DNA from: Ehretia macrophylla
Taxonomy: Eukaryota > Streptophyta > Magnoliopsida > Boraginales > Ehretiaceae
Assembly: GCA_037974665.1 (NCBI GenBank)
Contig: CM075768.1
Span: forward strand, 3,250,501-3,314,500
DNA length: 64,000 bases
Reading direction: 5' to 3'
Shown here: piece by piece, positions 1-10,840 of the stretch
Position numbering within the stretch: position 1 is the stretch's first letter
How the letters are laid out: every line of letters begins with the position of its first letter
The notes under the pieces: generated by a model
Told to the model about the DNA's origin: nothing
Databases searched by the model: none
What the model saw: the letters and a program-made list of their open reading frames with translations, nothing else
Translations under genes and position numbers: made by a program

Positions 1-1080
1 CTTGATAAAGTATCAAAGCGAAAAGTTATAATACTTATGGTTGATAAGTAAAACAAGTTAAATATGCTTAGGATTTGTATTCTTTCATAGTTTGTATATA
101 GGTATGCAAGATGTAAAGAATATAATTCTAAACTAACAAATGTTTGTGTGATAAGCATATTTAATGTCATGATACTAGATATAAATGGAATTCATTCTCA
201 TAATTGTATTTCCTCTTTGGTTAGTGGTAATGCAAAGAAGAAAGACAAAGAAAGATGATTTCTATTAGCTAGAGGGAGCATATCTAAGAAGAAAATTAAG
301 GATTGTATAGGTATGTGTGAAAGGTGTTTTCATAGCCTTAAAACCGGACATTAAAAGAGGTTTTAATTCAAAGTATATTTATAGCTTGAATGTCAAGGTT
401 GTAAAGCTACTATGAATTATAAATCTTCTTTTATTGTGATTGGTACTACTATGTGTTTTAGATTCTAGTGAAACATTGATGTATGTGTTCGAGGATAGAA
501 TCTTCATCACAGTAGTGCGCTTTCGGAAGCGTGAAATGTTTTCAGTGTTTGCATATGAAACAAAAGTTGTTGCGTTAGCTAAAGACAATTTGTTTGGATG
601 CCTTCTGGACATATTTTGTATTTTAAGGGTTATACCTTAAATGATATTAGGAATAAAAATGTATATTCCTAAAGCTTGTAAAAGTGCATTATGGTGTAAA
701 CTTTATTATCTTGATATGGACGAAAGAATGTATTGCAAACATATTGTCAACAGTTATAACCATCCACCAAATTTTAAGATTACTCAAATAATCCAAATTA
801 ATTATAGTTTCTACATGATTAGGTTTTTCTAATAATAAGATGATGATTAGGTTGGTTTGATCAACTTATACATCATATTTATTAGAATTGTAACCAAGTC
901 ATCGTTTGTTTGATAAAGGATTAAAACTACTAGGCTATTTGGATTAGTACATGTTGATGTATTTAGAGCTATTTGTGAATAGGCTCGTATAGAAAAATGT
1001 ATTAGTGCCTTATGATTAGATCATGAAGGTAAAATACTTAAGTACTATTTTGTTTGAGTATCCTAAAATTTTGATATAGT
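1..1080. other. Decayed DNA, probably 5' internal part of Copia-1
   Basis: AT-rich sequence without an extended reading frame. It lies directly upstream of recognisable decayed copia pol on the plus strand, so it is probably the gag to integrase part of the same element. I cannot identify a domain in it. Short frames at 440-640 and 641-832 show no family signature and are likely chance. Confidence 0.3.
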
Positions 1081-3079
1081 ATCAAAATTAATAATGTCCG
1101 GTGTACCACAATTAAATAGGGTTTTCTTAGTGAAGGAACTGTGCTTTGTTGAACATAGTACAATTGTTGATTAGTTTGTCTAATCATTATATTTATTTGT
1201 GGGTCATGCTTTCCTTAATTTAATTTTATGTTGAATAGTAAATTTCTACTATTGCTATAACTTTATATTTGATATAAGTTGGACAGCAACCAAGGATTAA
1301 ATGTGTTAATTTTGGTTTGTCCTACTTTTATTGAAAAGTTTTTAAAGGACTAGTAGGAGTTTTGGTTAAAGGTAATTTTATAATATATCCTAGTTTTTAA
1401 GGATATAATTTCTATTTAATGATCAATGTCTATTGATCTATTATATTGTAATCTTTCTTGAAGAAAAAGTTTTGTTCAAGAAGATGTTACTTTCTAATAA
1501 AATAGAAATTGAGGACGTATCGTCAAAAGCTATAAAAGCACCTAGACCAAAGTAATGAATCTATTCAATAAGGTCCGAGATGTGTCATCACACAAGATCT
1601 TTGCAAATCTAGTAGTGTATCTCATTCTTTAAAAGAATATAAGAATATCTTTTTGGAATGCACAAAAGTTGTTTGTGTTTTTGAGATAGTGATCAATTAG
1701 TTGATCCTATGATTCCTTCAAGAAACTATATAATGCAAAGCATATTAATTAGACTTCACATACTTTAACTTAATCTGGATATTGATCTCCGAGATAATGG
1801 TTGAAGACAATGGAAAAAGGTAATGACCTTTTATAGCTATATTGGTTTCTGAAAGATATCATCAAAGCCAAAGGGTTGACTATGATGAAGTCTTTTTACC
1901 AATAATTGTGCTTAAGTCTTCTTGTATTATGCTAGATTTTATAGCACATTGTGTTACTATATTAATGATTTATATCAATAGATATGAGTAATATGTGCGT
2001 ACTTGATAAATCCATTTGTGGATTTTTTAAGTAAATTTCTTGGAAATGTTTCGTCCAATTCAAATGAGACTAAAGAGTTAGATTTCATTTAGAATGTGGG
2101 TGAACCTTGTGATTGCAAAAGAATAGTGGGAGCGCATCCACTTTTCTATAACTGCAATAATGATGACTTGAATATCATAGTTGATGATATGTGTGTTGTG
2201 ATATTAATTATAGTCTAGTTATATTAAATGTTCTCCATTTAGAACTTGTTGTTCGTATCTTGTGAATTCATAGCTATGATAATAGTACGAAGAGATCACT
2301 TGGTATATTCCTTATATTGTACAAAGAGTATTTTTGAAGGTGTTCAAGAAACTCTAGTTACATAGCAAATTTGTATTCAAAGTTAAAGTAACTTTATATT
2401 TGTTATACTATGTACAAGACTTGATATTGCGTAAACTGTAAAGTGTTACGAGTGAGTAAGTATCAGTCCAATCCAGGTTTGGGAATGGCAGATTGAATTG
2501 AAGTATATTCTTAAGTACTTGGGAAGCACTAAAGATATATTTTAGTTCAGGGATAAGGTAAATTCTGTAGTGACGGATTTACTAGTTCAGATTCTTAATT
2601 TGAATCTTATAATAGAATGTCTATGTTAGGGTTCACGTTTATTTGTATTGGGAGCTCAGTAAATTAGAAAGGTTCTAAACAAACTGTAGACTCCATTATA
2701 TAACTCATGTCTTTTGTGATATGTTATATTACGAAAGAAGTTGTTTGGAGCGAGGAAATCACACGAGTTAGTTATGGTTCCTACCGTTAAGTTGTGATGC
2801 TTTTGTGTTACGACTATACGGAGCTACTGCACAAGCCTGTGGAACCCAGGTCTCACTGTATGTCCAAACATTAGGAAAAGTGTTTCCATCTTCATGTGTT
2901 GTATCTGTAGCCAATAATCATATTGAGATATGTCTTTGCAGAAAACGGCCACATCTCTTGATGTAGCTGACCCACTTACCGTAGCTATGAATCAGTCACA
3001 GCTAGGTCCTTGTTTTGAGAAGATGAGTATACGATATCATTGTTTGTTGTACTAATACTATGTTTTATAGCATTAGTGC
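1081..3079 (+). pseudogene. Copia-1 pol remnant (integrase end?, RT, RNase H)
   Basis: Heavily mutated Ty1/copia polyprotein readable only in short stretches across several frames. Near 1880-1950 the translation resembles the RT start (YDEVFLP, then LKS..IMLDFIAH, compare copia YDETFAP..LKSIR..LAIAAH). Near 2175-2195 IVDDM may be the YVDD box. From about 2390 there are RT and RNase H signatures: a TRLDI-like stretch, LKYILKYLGSTKD, a TDSD-like stretch, then SSVN.KGSKQTVDS (compare AVSWKSSKQ..VADST) and a KEVVW-like end. Stops and frameshifts are frequent, so it is non-functional. A possible integrase fragment near 1095-1125 (SGVPQLNRV, compare GTPQQNGV) is weak. The element continues left of the window. 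Confidence 0.7.
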
Positions 3080-3090
3080 AAGTGGGAGAT
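3080..3090 (+). other. Polypurine tract of Copia-1
   Basis: AAGTGGGAGAT immediately precedes the LTR start TGTTAGAG. This is the usual copia plus-strand primer context, and it sits at the end of the RNase H remnant as expected. Confidence 0.8.
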
Positions 3091-4177
3091 TGTTAGAGAT
3101 ATGCCCTAATGCTATATATTTGGATGACATATATTGGGGCATTTTGACATTTACTTGTATATTATGGCATGCGTGTCTATATTTCTGTTTTCCTTTTGAC
3201 ATAATTAGGACATTCATATTCTCCTTCTTTACGTGTATGAATGAGTCCATAGTATTTTCATTAGAGGAATGTATTCTAAAAGCGTTTAGAATATGTTGGC
3301 GTATTTCCTTAATATAATAAAAATACTTAAAATATTCATAGTCCTTAGATTATTTGATCGGGACTTTAATAATCAATTACGGACTATCACATGTGTTGTT
3401 ATCTTTGATTAACGTAGGGATGTTAATGATAAAGGATGGTGAGCCACGTGCCATAACAGCATAGCGATGAGACTAACAAACATGTGGATGACTATTAGTT
3501 GAATAGATCATTGAATGTGACGTGAATAACAAATTACATGACTTTGGATTAATAATTTGTTATTCGTTGCGATTGTGCATGTAATCCTTAGACTTGAGAC
3601 ATTACGGTTGTCATATGTATTAGGGTTTGATTCTAGCGTTTGGACAATAATTGTTTCGACAAATGAGATGAGATACGTCCTCTCGCAGTTTCATTCGTCT
3701 GGTATAGTGATTGACAGGTAGTGGTCAAGAGAGGATCCATTAACCTCCGGCGTGAGGCGATGTCCTATGCGATCTAAACTTGGTTGTTTAATGAGGAAAT
3801 CCTTGGCCAAGGTATGAATGATGGGGAAAGAGTTTTCCATGTGTCATCCCTCATTACACGAATTAGATCTATGCATAGTATCGAGTTTATGAACTTAATC
3901 GTATCATGGTTCTTGCTCGACGGGACAATTAATGGAAGGATTGGATTGCACGATAATCGGCGACTATAAATAGATTCACAAGAAATTGACTTCATTACCG
4001 TATATATTGTCTTGATATGTTACTAGGCGTCACTCTAGAACGTGAGGGTATTCCGAGAATGACGGAGACATTTTCGGAATAGATTGAAAGGGTTTAATCG
4101 TCCCTCATTGCTATACGGTGGTGAATCTAGAGAGTCACACACGTTTGAGTATCATGAATAAAGTTTCTATAATGAGC

Positions 4178-4436
4178 TTACAATGAGTTTGGAAACGTTA
4201 AAGAGTTAACGTTGTTGTATTTGGTCATTAAGTTGTAATGGACCAAAAGTGTAATTATTGAAGGTGTTGGGGCCAAAGTATAAATATGGAAAGTTAGTTT
4301 CCAATTAATTAATCTAATATTGATTAGGATTAATTATAATCCAAGGGCCAAGATTTGATCTTATTTGAATTCTATGGCTCGGATTTAATTGGCAAGTTAG
4401 TGGAGAATTATATATTTTTCCACTAACATATACAAC

Positions 4437-4490
<54 letters not shown>

Positions 4491-4710
4491 TATATAAGAG
4501 ATATATATTATATGCCTACGCATTACAATAAGTTTAGAAACGTGAAAGAGTTAACGTTATTGTGTTTGGTCATTAAAACGCAATGGACCAAAAGTGTAAT
4601 TATTAAAAGTATTGGGCCAAAGTATAAATATGAAAAGTTAGTTTCCAGTTAATTAATCTAATATTGATTAGGATTAATTATAATCTAAGGCCAAGATTTG
4701 ATCTTGAGTA
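4178..4710. repeat. Internal direct repeat, 4178-4365 and 4523-4710
   Basis: Two roughly 188-bp copies, around 90% identical by eye, both running from TTACAATRAGTTT through AAAGAGTTAACGTT and GGATTAATTATAATC to AGATTTGATCTT. The simple (TA)n(GA)n tract lies between them. This is a tandem duplication within the Copia-1 LTR. Confidence 0.85.
4440..4490. repeat. Microsatellite (TA)n then (GA)n
   Basis: About 31 bp of alternating TA followed by 20 bp of GA, between the two copies of the LTR duplication. Confidence 0.95.
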
Positions 4711-4794
4711 GATCTATGGCTAGGATTTATTGTGGCAAGAATAATGGATAATTCCATAATTTTCCACTATCTAATATACTTGTATTATATTGTT

Positions 4795-4914
4795 GCACAA
4801 GACACAAAGGTGCATTGAAGACATATATGTTGGGAATGCACAAGACACTAGGGTGCATTGGAGACATATATGTATGGAATGCACAAGACACAAGTATGCA
4901 TAGGAAAAATATAT
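4795..4914. repeat. Minisatellite, 43-bp unit, about 2.8 copies
   Basis: Units start GCACAAGACAC at 4795, 4838 and 4881. The first two are 43 bp long with few differences; the third is partial. It lies in the Copia-1 LTR. Confidence 0.9.
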
Positions 4915-5415
4915 GCAAAGAAAGCAAAAGAAAAAAAATCAGATTTTTGACTTAACACTTAAGAGCAAAAAATCTGATTTTTTCTCTCTCTATGCTCTCT
5001 CCATTTTCGACCAAGAGAAGAGTTCTTGGGAAGAATTTTTCTCATGCTTTCTACACTTGTGTAAGCTCATATCTCCAACTAAATGGCTAGTACAAAGATT
5101 TGGTTTGTGGAGAAGAAGCTCTTGGATGCTCGTGTGGACGAACTAGACCTTTTGCACGTGTGGAAGGCTTGGTCATCATTCTTGTGGTGCTTCTTCATTC
5201 CTTTGGCTAGATCTTCAAGAGGTATACCTTGATAACTCTTGTTCATTCATATATATGCTTATATATGTAGTAGATATGTTGATACCATGGACTAGACATA
5301 AGGTATTATTGTGAATACAAATGACATGTGTTGTTGAAAATTTTTGAAATCAAGGTTTTGGTTCCACCTAGCTCACTATATGTTGTGATTCACCTCTTGT
5401 AAGCACGATCCTTTC

Positions 5416-6159
5416 AGTGGCATATGCCAAACTTTACTCATTTTTAGCGACACGTTGCATGTGAGACAAGATCATATATGGAAGATTAATCTTTGGCTTT
5501 GCATCAATCTTGTACATAGTATAAGCATCACAATAATTGACCCGACCATCATTTATCTTCCTAGGCATAATGATATCATATATAATACGCATTAAAAGCC
5601 TAGTTCTACCAACTAAGTTCATGGCCATTGGAGTAGTTCTTGCAACTCTTTCCCTTCTAGCATTATGCCATACCTAAGGAATCATAGCATCATCATTAGC
5701 CATAGTCATTTCATGCCATTCTTTTGTAATGTAATACCTCATTTTATGCCATTCTTTTGCAATGTAATACCTTTGGCCCTCATTAGGAATATCAAACAAT
5801 TGTGTTAAAACTTCTTCATTTAACTTAATCTTTTGACCACGAACATCGCTAATAAGATAATTTCTATCATACCCTTCCCCTACTCTCAATGTAGCAAAAA
5901 ATTCTCGTACTAGATCCGAATAAGTTTCACAATTAAGATGCGCAAGCGTATTCCAACCTTGAAAATTAAGTAAGGACACAATATTGGTATCTTCAAAGGC
6001 AGAATCCACAATTTCTTTGGGCGAAAGAACAGTGCATTGGTAGATTGTTGCATTACCTAGTCTTGAGTGAGGATTTGGGTGTGGTGGAAGAGCATGAGAT
6101 TAAGGAGGATTGACTTTACCACATTTATTGCTTGAAGATTTTGCCCGTGTATCAGCCAT
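5416..6159 (-). pseudogene. Env-like / Transposase_32-type ORF of Copia-2
   Basis: A minus-strand frame downstream of copia pol, starting ATG at 6159 (MADTRAKSSS) and staying in one frame to the Copia-1 junction. Three stops interrupt it, near 6100, 5671 and 5434. Visible text includes NFQGWNTLAHLNCETYSDLVREFFATLRV, given here as a region at about 5900-5990, then DVRGQKIKLNEEVLTQLFDIPNEG-like residues, and IINDGRVNYCDAY..KINLPYMILSHMQRV at 5434-5560. The pattern matches the plant-specific family I know as 'putative plant transposon protein' (PF20167-like), which occupies the extra or env-like position 3' of pol in SIRE/Maximus copia elements. Its role is not established. The frame is cut mid-domain at 5416 by Copia-1, so the rest should lie left of the window. 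A host gene is unlikely given the position and the decay. Confidence 0.65.
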
Positions 6160-6479
6160 GATGATTTTTGAAGAAAACATGCTAGAATATGGGGTTTTAT
6201 GAAGTGAGTAAACTTTCTACCGATTCAATTTTGAGTTTAGTCGGAGAAAAATAAAAGATTTTGAGAGAGAAATTGATTTAGGGGTTAGGGTTTGTGAGAA
6301 ATTTGATTTGATTTTGCAAAGAAACCCTTCAAATCTTCAAATCCCATTTGAGTCGGTCGAGTTACTTAACTGGATGACTCGACCAGTTGGTACTGGATGA
6401 GTCGGTTGAGGGAGTCGGATGAGGACTCGATTGACTCACCCTCGACCGGCTGGTCTAGGGAGCCATTTTTGAAGTTTTA
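6160..6479 (-). other. Spacer between Copia-2 pol and env-like ORF
   Basis: No coding frame. At 6345-6465 there is a compositionally distinct stretch rich in repeated GTCGA/GACTCG words (GAGTCGGTCGAG, GACTCGACCAG, GACTCACCCTCGACCGG). These look like degenerate short repeats. No PPT or promoter could be assigned. Confidence 0.5.
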
Positions 6480-9400
6480 TCAAAAGTTTTGCATGCCTAA
6501 TTCTCTCATATTTTCATAAAAATGATTTTCATGCAATGGTTTAGTGAAAATATCGGCTAATTGATGCAATGTATCAACAAATTCAAGCACAACATCACCT
6601 TTTTGCACATGATCATGTATGAAATGATGTCTAATTTCTATGTGCTTAGTCCTAGAATGTTGAATTGGATTTTTGGTGAGATTAATAGCATTTGTGTTAT
6701 CACATCTAATGGGTACATGATCATATTCAAGGCCATAGTCAAGCAAGTTTTGTTTCATCCACAGTATTTGGGCAACCCAATTTCTGGCGGATATATATTC
6801 AGCCTCAATTATGGATAAAAAAACATATTTTGCTTTTTACTAGACCATGAGATCAAAGAATGACCTAGAAATTGACAACTACCACTAGTACTCTTTCTAT
6901 CAACTTTACATCCTGCATAGTTGGCATCTGAATATCCTGTCAATTCAAAAGATGTGCCCTTTGGATACTAAAGTCCTAAATCAATTGTGCCTTTAACATA
7001 CCAAATAATTCTTTTTACTGCATTTAGGTGCGATTCTTTAGGATTGGATTGAAAACGAGCACATAAGCATACAACAAACATGATATCAAGTCTAGATACA
7101 GCTAAATATAGAAGACTTCCAATCATACCTTGATATTTCTTTTCATCAACTGATTTACCTTTATCATATTTGTCTAGTTTGGTTGATGTTTCCATTGGGG
7201 TGATTATTTCTTTAGCAGTCTCAAGCTCGAATTTTTTGATAAGTTCCTTTGTGTACACGACTTGATTAATGAAAATTCCCTCATTCGCATGCTTGATTTG
7301 AAGTCCAAGGAAGAAATTCAATTCTCCCATCATGCTCATCTCAAACTCTTTGTACATACACTTTGAGAAATACTCACAAAGAGATTCATTAGTAGTACCA
7401 AAGATAATATCATCAATATATATTTGCACAAGTAAAATATCTTCACCTTTTTTTTTATAAATAAAGTTGAATCTAATTTACCTTTAGTAAATCCATTTTT
7501 AAGAAGATATCTACTTAATCTATCATACCAAGCCCTAGGGGCTTGTTTCAATCCATAAAGGGCTTGTCCAAGTTTAAAGACATGATTAGGTGAATTTGAA
7601 TCCTCAAATCCGGGAGGTTGTTCCACATATACCTCTTCTTGAAGAAATCCATTTAAAAAGGCACTTTTGACATCCATTTGAAATAATTTAAAGTTCATGA
7701 AACATGTAAAAGCAAGAAGCATGCGAATGGACTCTAATCAAGCAACGGGTGCAAATGTTTCATTATAATCTATTCCTTCTTCTTGATTATAGCCTTAAGC
7801 TACTAACCTTGCCTTATTTCTAGTTACTATTATGGGATAATCCTTTGGTCTTTCAACAAGTTTCCAAACTTTGCTTCTTTCAAATTGATTAAGCTCTTCT
7901 TGCATAGCCATTATCCAATCATCATGCAATAAAGCTTCTTTCACATTTTTAGGCTCAATATGGGAAAGAAATGCAATGTGCTCACAAAAGGTATTCAAGT
8001 TAGAGCGAGTTTTTACACCTTTGGATGGATCACCAAGGATTTGATCATTTGGGTGATCTTTTACAAACTTCTAACACCTTGGTAGGTCTTGATTGGTTGA
8101 AGTGGGTAGACCATTTGATGTTGGTAAATCCCTTGCATTAGATGTTTGTTTGTCTCCTTCATTTGATGAATTTTTTGGATCACTTGGAGATGCCTCATTT
8201 ACTTGATTTAATGTGATAGGTTGATTTTGAGTCTCAACTTGTTGAATACCTACATCATTATCGTCCTTTCTCAACACAAAGGGATTAGCTTCATCGAAAT
8301 TCACATTCATTGATTCTTCAACAACTAGAGTTCTTTTGTTATATACTCTATATTCCTTACTTCTATTTGAGTATCCAAGGAATAATCTTTCATCGGATTT
8401 GACATCAAATTTTTCAAGATGGCCTTTGGTGTTTAAGATAAAGCATTTGCAACCAAACACTCTAAAGTATGCAACATTTGGTATTCGTCCTTTCCATAAT
8501 TCATAAGGAGTCTTATTAAGAAAAGATCTAATTAAGACTCTATTAAGCACATAGCAAGCCGTATTAACGACTCCACCCCAAAAGTATGTAGGTAAGTTGT
8601 TTTCTTTCAATATGGTTATTGCCATTTCTTGTAACGTTTGGTTCTTCCTTTTTACTACCCCATTTTGTTAAGGAGTTCTAGGAGCCGAAAAGTTATGCTC
8701 AATGCCAAGTTGTTCACAAAAATCCACAAAAGATGAATTTATAAATTTCGTGCCTTGATCACTATGAATGCAAGTGCTATAATAGCCTTTCTCATTTTGC
8801 ACTCTTTTGCATAATTTTACAAATTCATTGAAGACTTTATTTTTATGGGACAAAAAAATAACCCAAGTATACCTAGTATAATCATCTATAATAACATAGA
8901 CATATCTTGATCCTCCTAAGCTAGCCATATCCATTGGTCCGAAAAGGTCCATATAAAGTTTTTGCAATGCTTTAGATGTAGTTACTTTGTTTATGGGTTT
9001 GAAAGATGACTTATGATATTTTTCAAATTGACATGCATCACACAAATGATCTTTTTCAAACCTAGTTTTAGGAAGACCTTTTACAAGCTCATTTTTAGAA
9101 AGTTTAGTGAGTAAGTCCATGCTTGCATGTCCTAGTCTTCTATGCCATATCTAAGAGTCTTCATTCATGGTCATTAAACATTACCACGTCTACTTGCAAC
9201 AAATAATACTTTGTCCAATTTATCATACACAATGCAACAAGAAACTTTAAATTCAACTCTATACCCATTGTCACAAAATTGAGTCACACTAAACAAATTA
9301 TGTTTCAAACCTTTCACAAGTAGCACATTATGGATATATATTGAATGTTCATCATCAATGCTACCTCTTCTAGTGATTTTACCTTTCCTATTGTCTCCAT

Positions 9401-9582
9401 AGCTCACGTTTTCTTTGATTTTATTGTTGAGCTCACAGAAGAGGGATGAGTCTTCGGTCATATGTCTTGAACATCCACTATCGATGACCCAACTTCCTTC
9501 ATACTTGATCCTTAGAGGAACCTAAAAACATAAAGGCATACACATATTGTTCCTTTTTAGGTCCCTAAGTTTTATTGGGTCC
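6480..9582 (-). pseudogene. Copia-2 pol (protease, integrase, RT, RNase H)
   Basis: Read on the minus strand. Protease motif WVIDSGCSRHM lies near 9440-9500. Next come the pre-integrase zinc region (CDACQFEKYH, 9120-9000) and the integrase core with DLFGPM and HSDQGTKF. RT follows, with WKLVERP, MDVKSAFLNG, ALYGLKQAPRAWYDRL and the YIDD box near 7425. RNase H has ADANYAGCKVDRKSTSG-like residues around 6900 and ends NAINLTKNPIQHSRTKHIEIRHHF..ADIFTKPL at 6490-6700. Breaks: stops near 8670, 8070, 7795 and 7735, a frameshift near 7430, and the third catalytic residue of integrase (E of the ..NGVVERKN.. motif) reads K at 8650-8652. The gag type and the env-like 3' ORF place it in the SIRE/Maximus group of Ty1/copia (inference). 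Not functional. Confidence 0.85.
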
Positions 9583-10840
9583 TTATGTGTTAGTGTCAAA
9601 CCCTAACACATCTAATAACTCATTTGGGCTTAAGCCAAGAAGGAATTCTAGCATATCTCCCAACCGTGTTTCTATATCTACAATAAGATGCAATATGACC
9701 ATGTCTTTCATAATATGTGTATGATTTTTGAAAACTTTTTGATGTTGAAGCTTCATTTGAAGAAGTAAATGCTTTAACAAAATAGTTTTTGAAGAATTTT
9801 TGCTTTGTGAATGATTCATAACCAATTCCACTTTTATCAAATGCCATTTTTTGAGAGCCAAGCATTTTATCTAAAGCTTATTTTCCTTTTGTAAACTCTG
9901 CTAAGCTCATATTTAAATCTTGAACTTGTTTTTCTAAGACTACAACCTTTTCTTCAAGTTTTTCTTTCAAAGTGAAAATTTCAAATGCTTTCTTGTGAGA
10001 TGAACAAAGATCTTTTTCAAGCATTTCATTCTCACTTTTCCAGTCATTTCTTTCTTTTTGAAGTTCTTTAATTTTTGAAAGAGCAATTGATAAATTGTCA
10101 TGCATTTCATAAAATTCATTTTGTAATTGCTCAAATGAGTATTCATCATCATGAAATGAACTATGAAAACTAAAAATAGAATTAGAAGATGAACATACCT
10201 CATCATCCTCCTTTGCCAAGACATACGATGTTGGCTACTTCTTCTTCCTTTTCACTTTCTCCATTGGTTGATATATCATCCTCAATGCAACTTGCCTTCA
10301 TGGATTTTCCTCCTTTGGATTTGATCAACTTTGGGCAATTTACTTTTTTATGACCTGGCTTGTCGCAATTGTAGCACTTTGATTCTTCTTTTGATTTGTC
10401 TTTGCCTTTCCACATAGAGTTGTTGCTCAATGAAGTTTCTTTTCTCATCTTCTTGAATTTCATGAATTTTTTGAAGTTCTTTGCAAGAAAGGCAATTTCA
10501 TTATCTTCATTTTCTCCTTCACTTTCATCACTTGAATGAGTTTTTGATGCAAGTAATGCAAATGTTTTCTTGTTGTTCTTCTTTTCTTCTTCTTGATCTT
10601 TCTTCTTCAACCCATAACTCATGAGGGATCCCACGAGATCACTAATGGTGAGAGTTTTGAGTTTCTTGCTTCCTCAGTTGTCGTCACCTTTGCTTCTTAT
10701 GGTTCGGTCAAACTTTGAAACAACTTTCCTACCATCTCTGCATTAGAATACTATTTCCTAAGTGATTTAAGGGCATTCACAATATCAGTAAATCTTGAAA
10801 ACATTTGTTCAATACTCTCATCTTGTGACATTTTAAACAT
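9583..10840 (-). pseudogene. Copia-2 gag, 3' part
   Basis: Continuation of gag downstream of the Gypsy-1 insertion. It encodes ..DESIEQMFSRF (at the insertion point), DLVGSLMSYGLKKKDQEEEKKNN, and a CCHC zinc knuckle CYNCDKPGHKKVNC at about 10330-10375. A lysine/glutamate-rich coiled coil (LQNEFYEMHDNLSIALSKIKELQKE..., 9880-10200) follows. A second knuckle near 9700 has lost its first cysteine (YYERHGHIASYC). Several stops and frameshifts separate the pieces. An acidic linker plus coiled coil after the knuckle is typical of SIRE-type gag. The 5' half resumes at 20585 beyond the inserted Gypsy-1. Confidence 0.8.

Larger units (their letters stand above)
3091..5415 (+). repeat. 3' LTR of Copia-1
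   Basis: The start TGTTAGAGATATGCCC follows the PPT directly. The end is placed at ...GATCCTTTCA (5415), because from 5416 onward the sequence continues the env-like frame of Copia-2 in mid-domain. At about 2.3 kb it is long, partly because of an internal 188-bp duplication, a (TA)n(GA)n tract and a 43-bp minisatellite. The other LTR lies outside the window, so age and target duplication cannot be read; the right-hand duplication would be GTGGC (5416-5420). Confidence 0.65.

Noticed and set aside
3060..3317. 85-codon frame across the Copia-1 PPT and LTR start
   Set aside because: It spans the LTR boundary and matches nothing; chance opening.
5674..6009. Host gene encoding a nuclear protein
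   Set aside because: The frame lies between copia pol and an interrupted end, carries stops and matches a retroelement-associated family.
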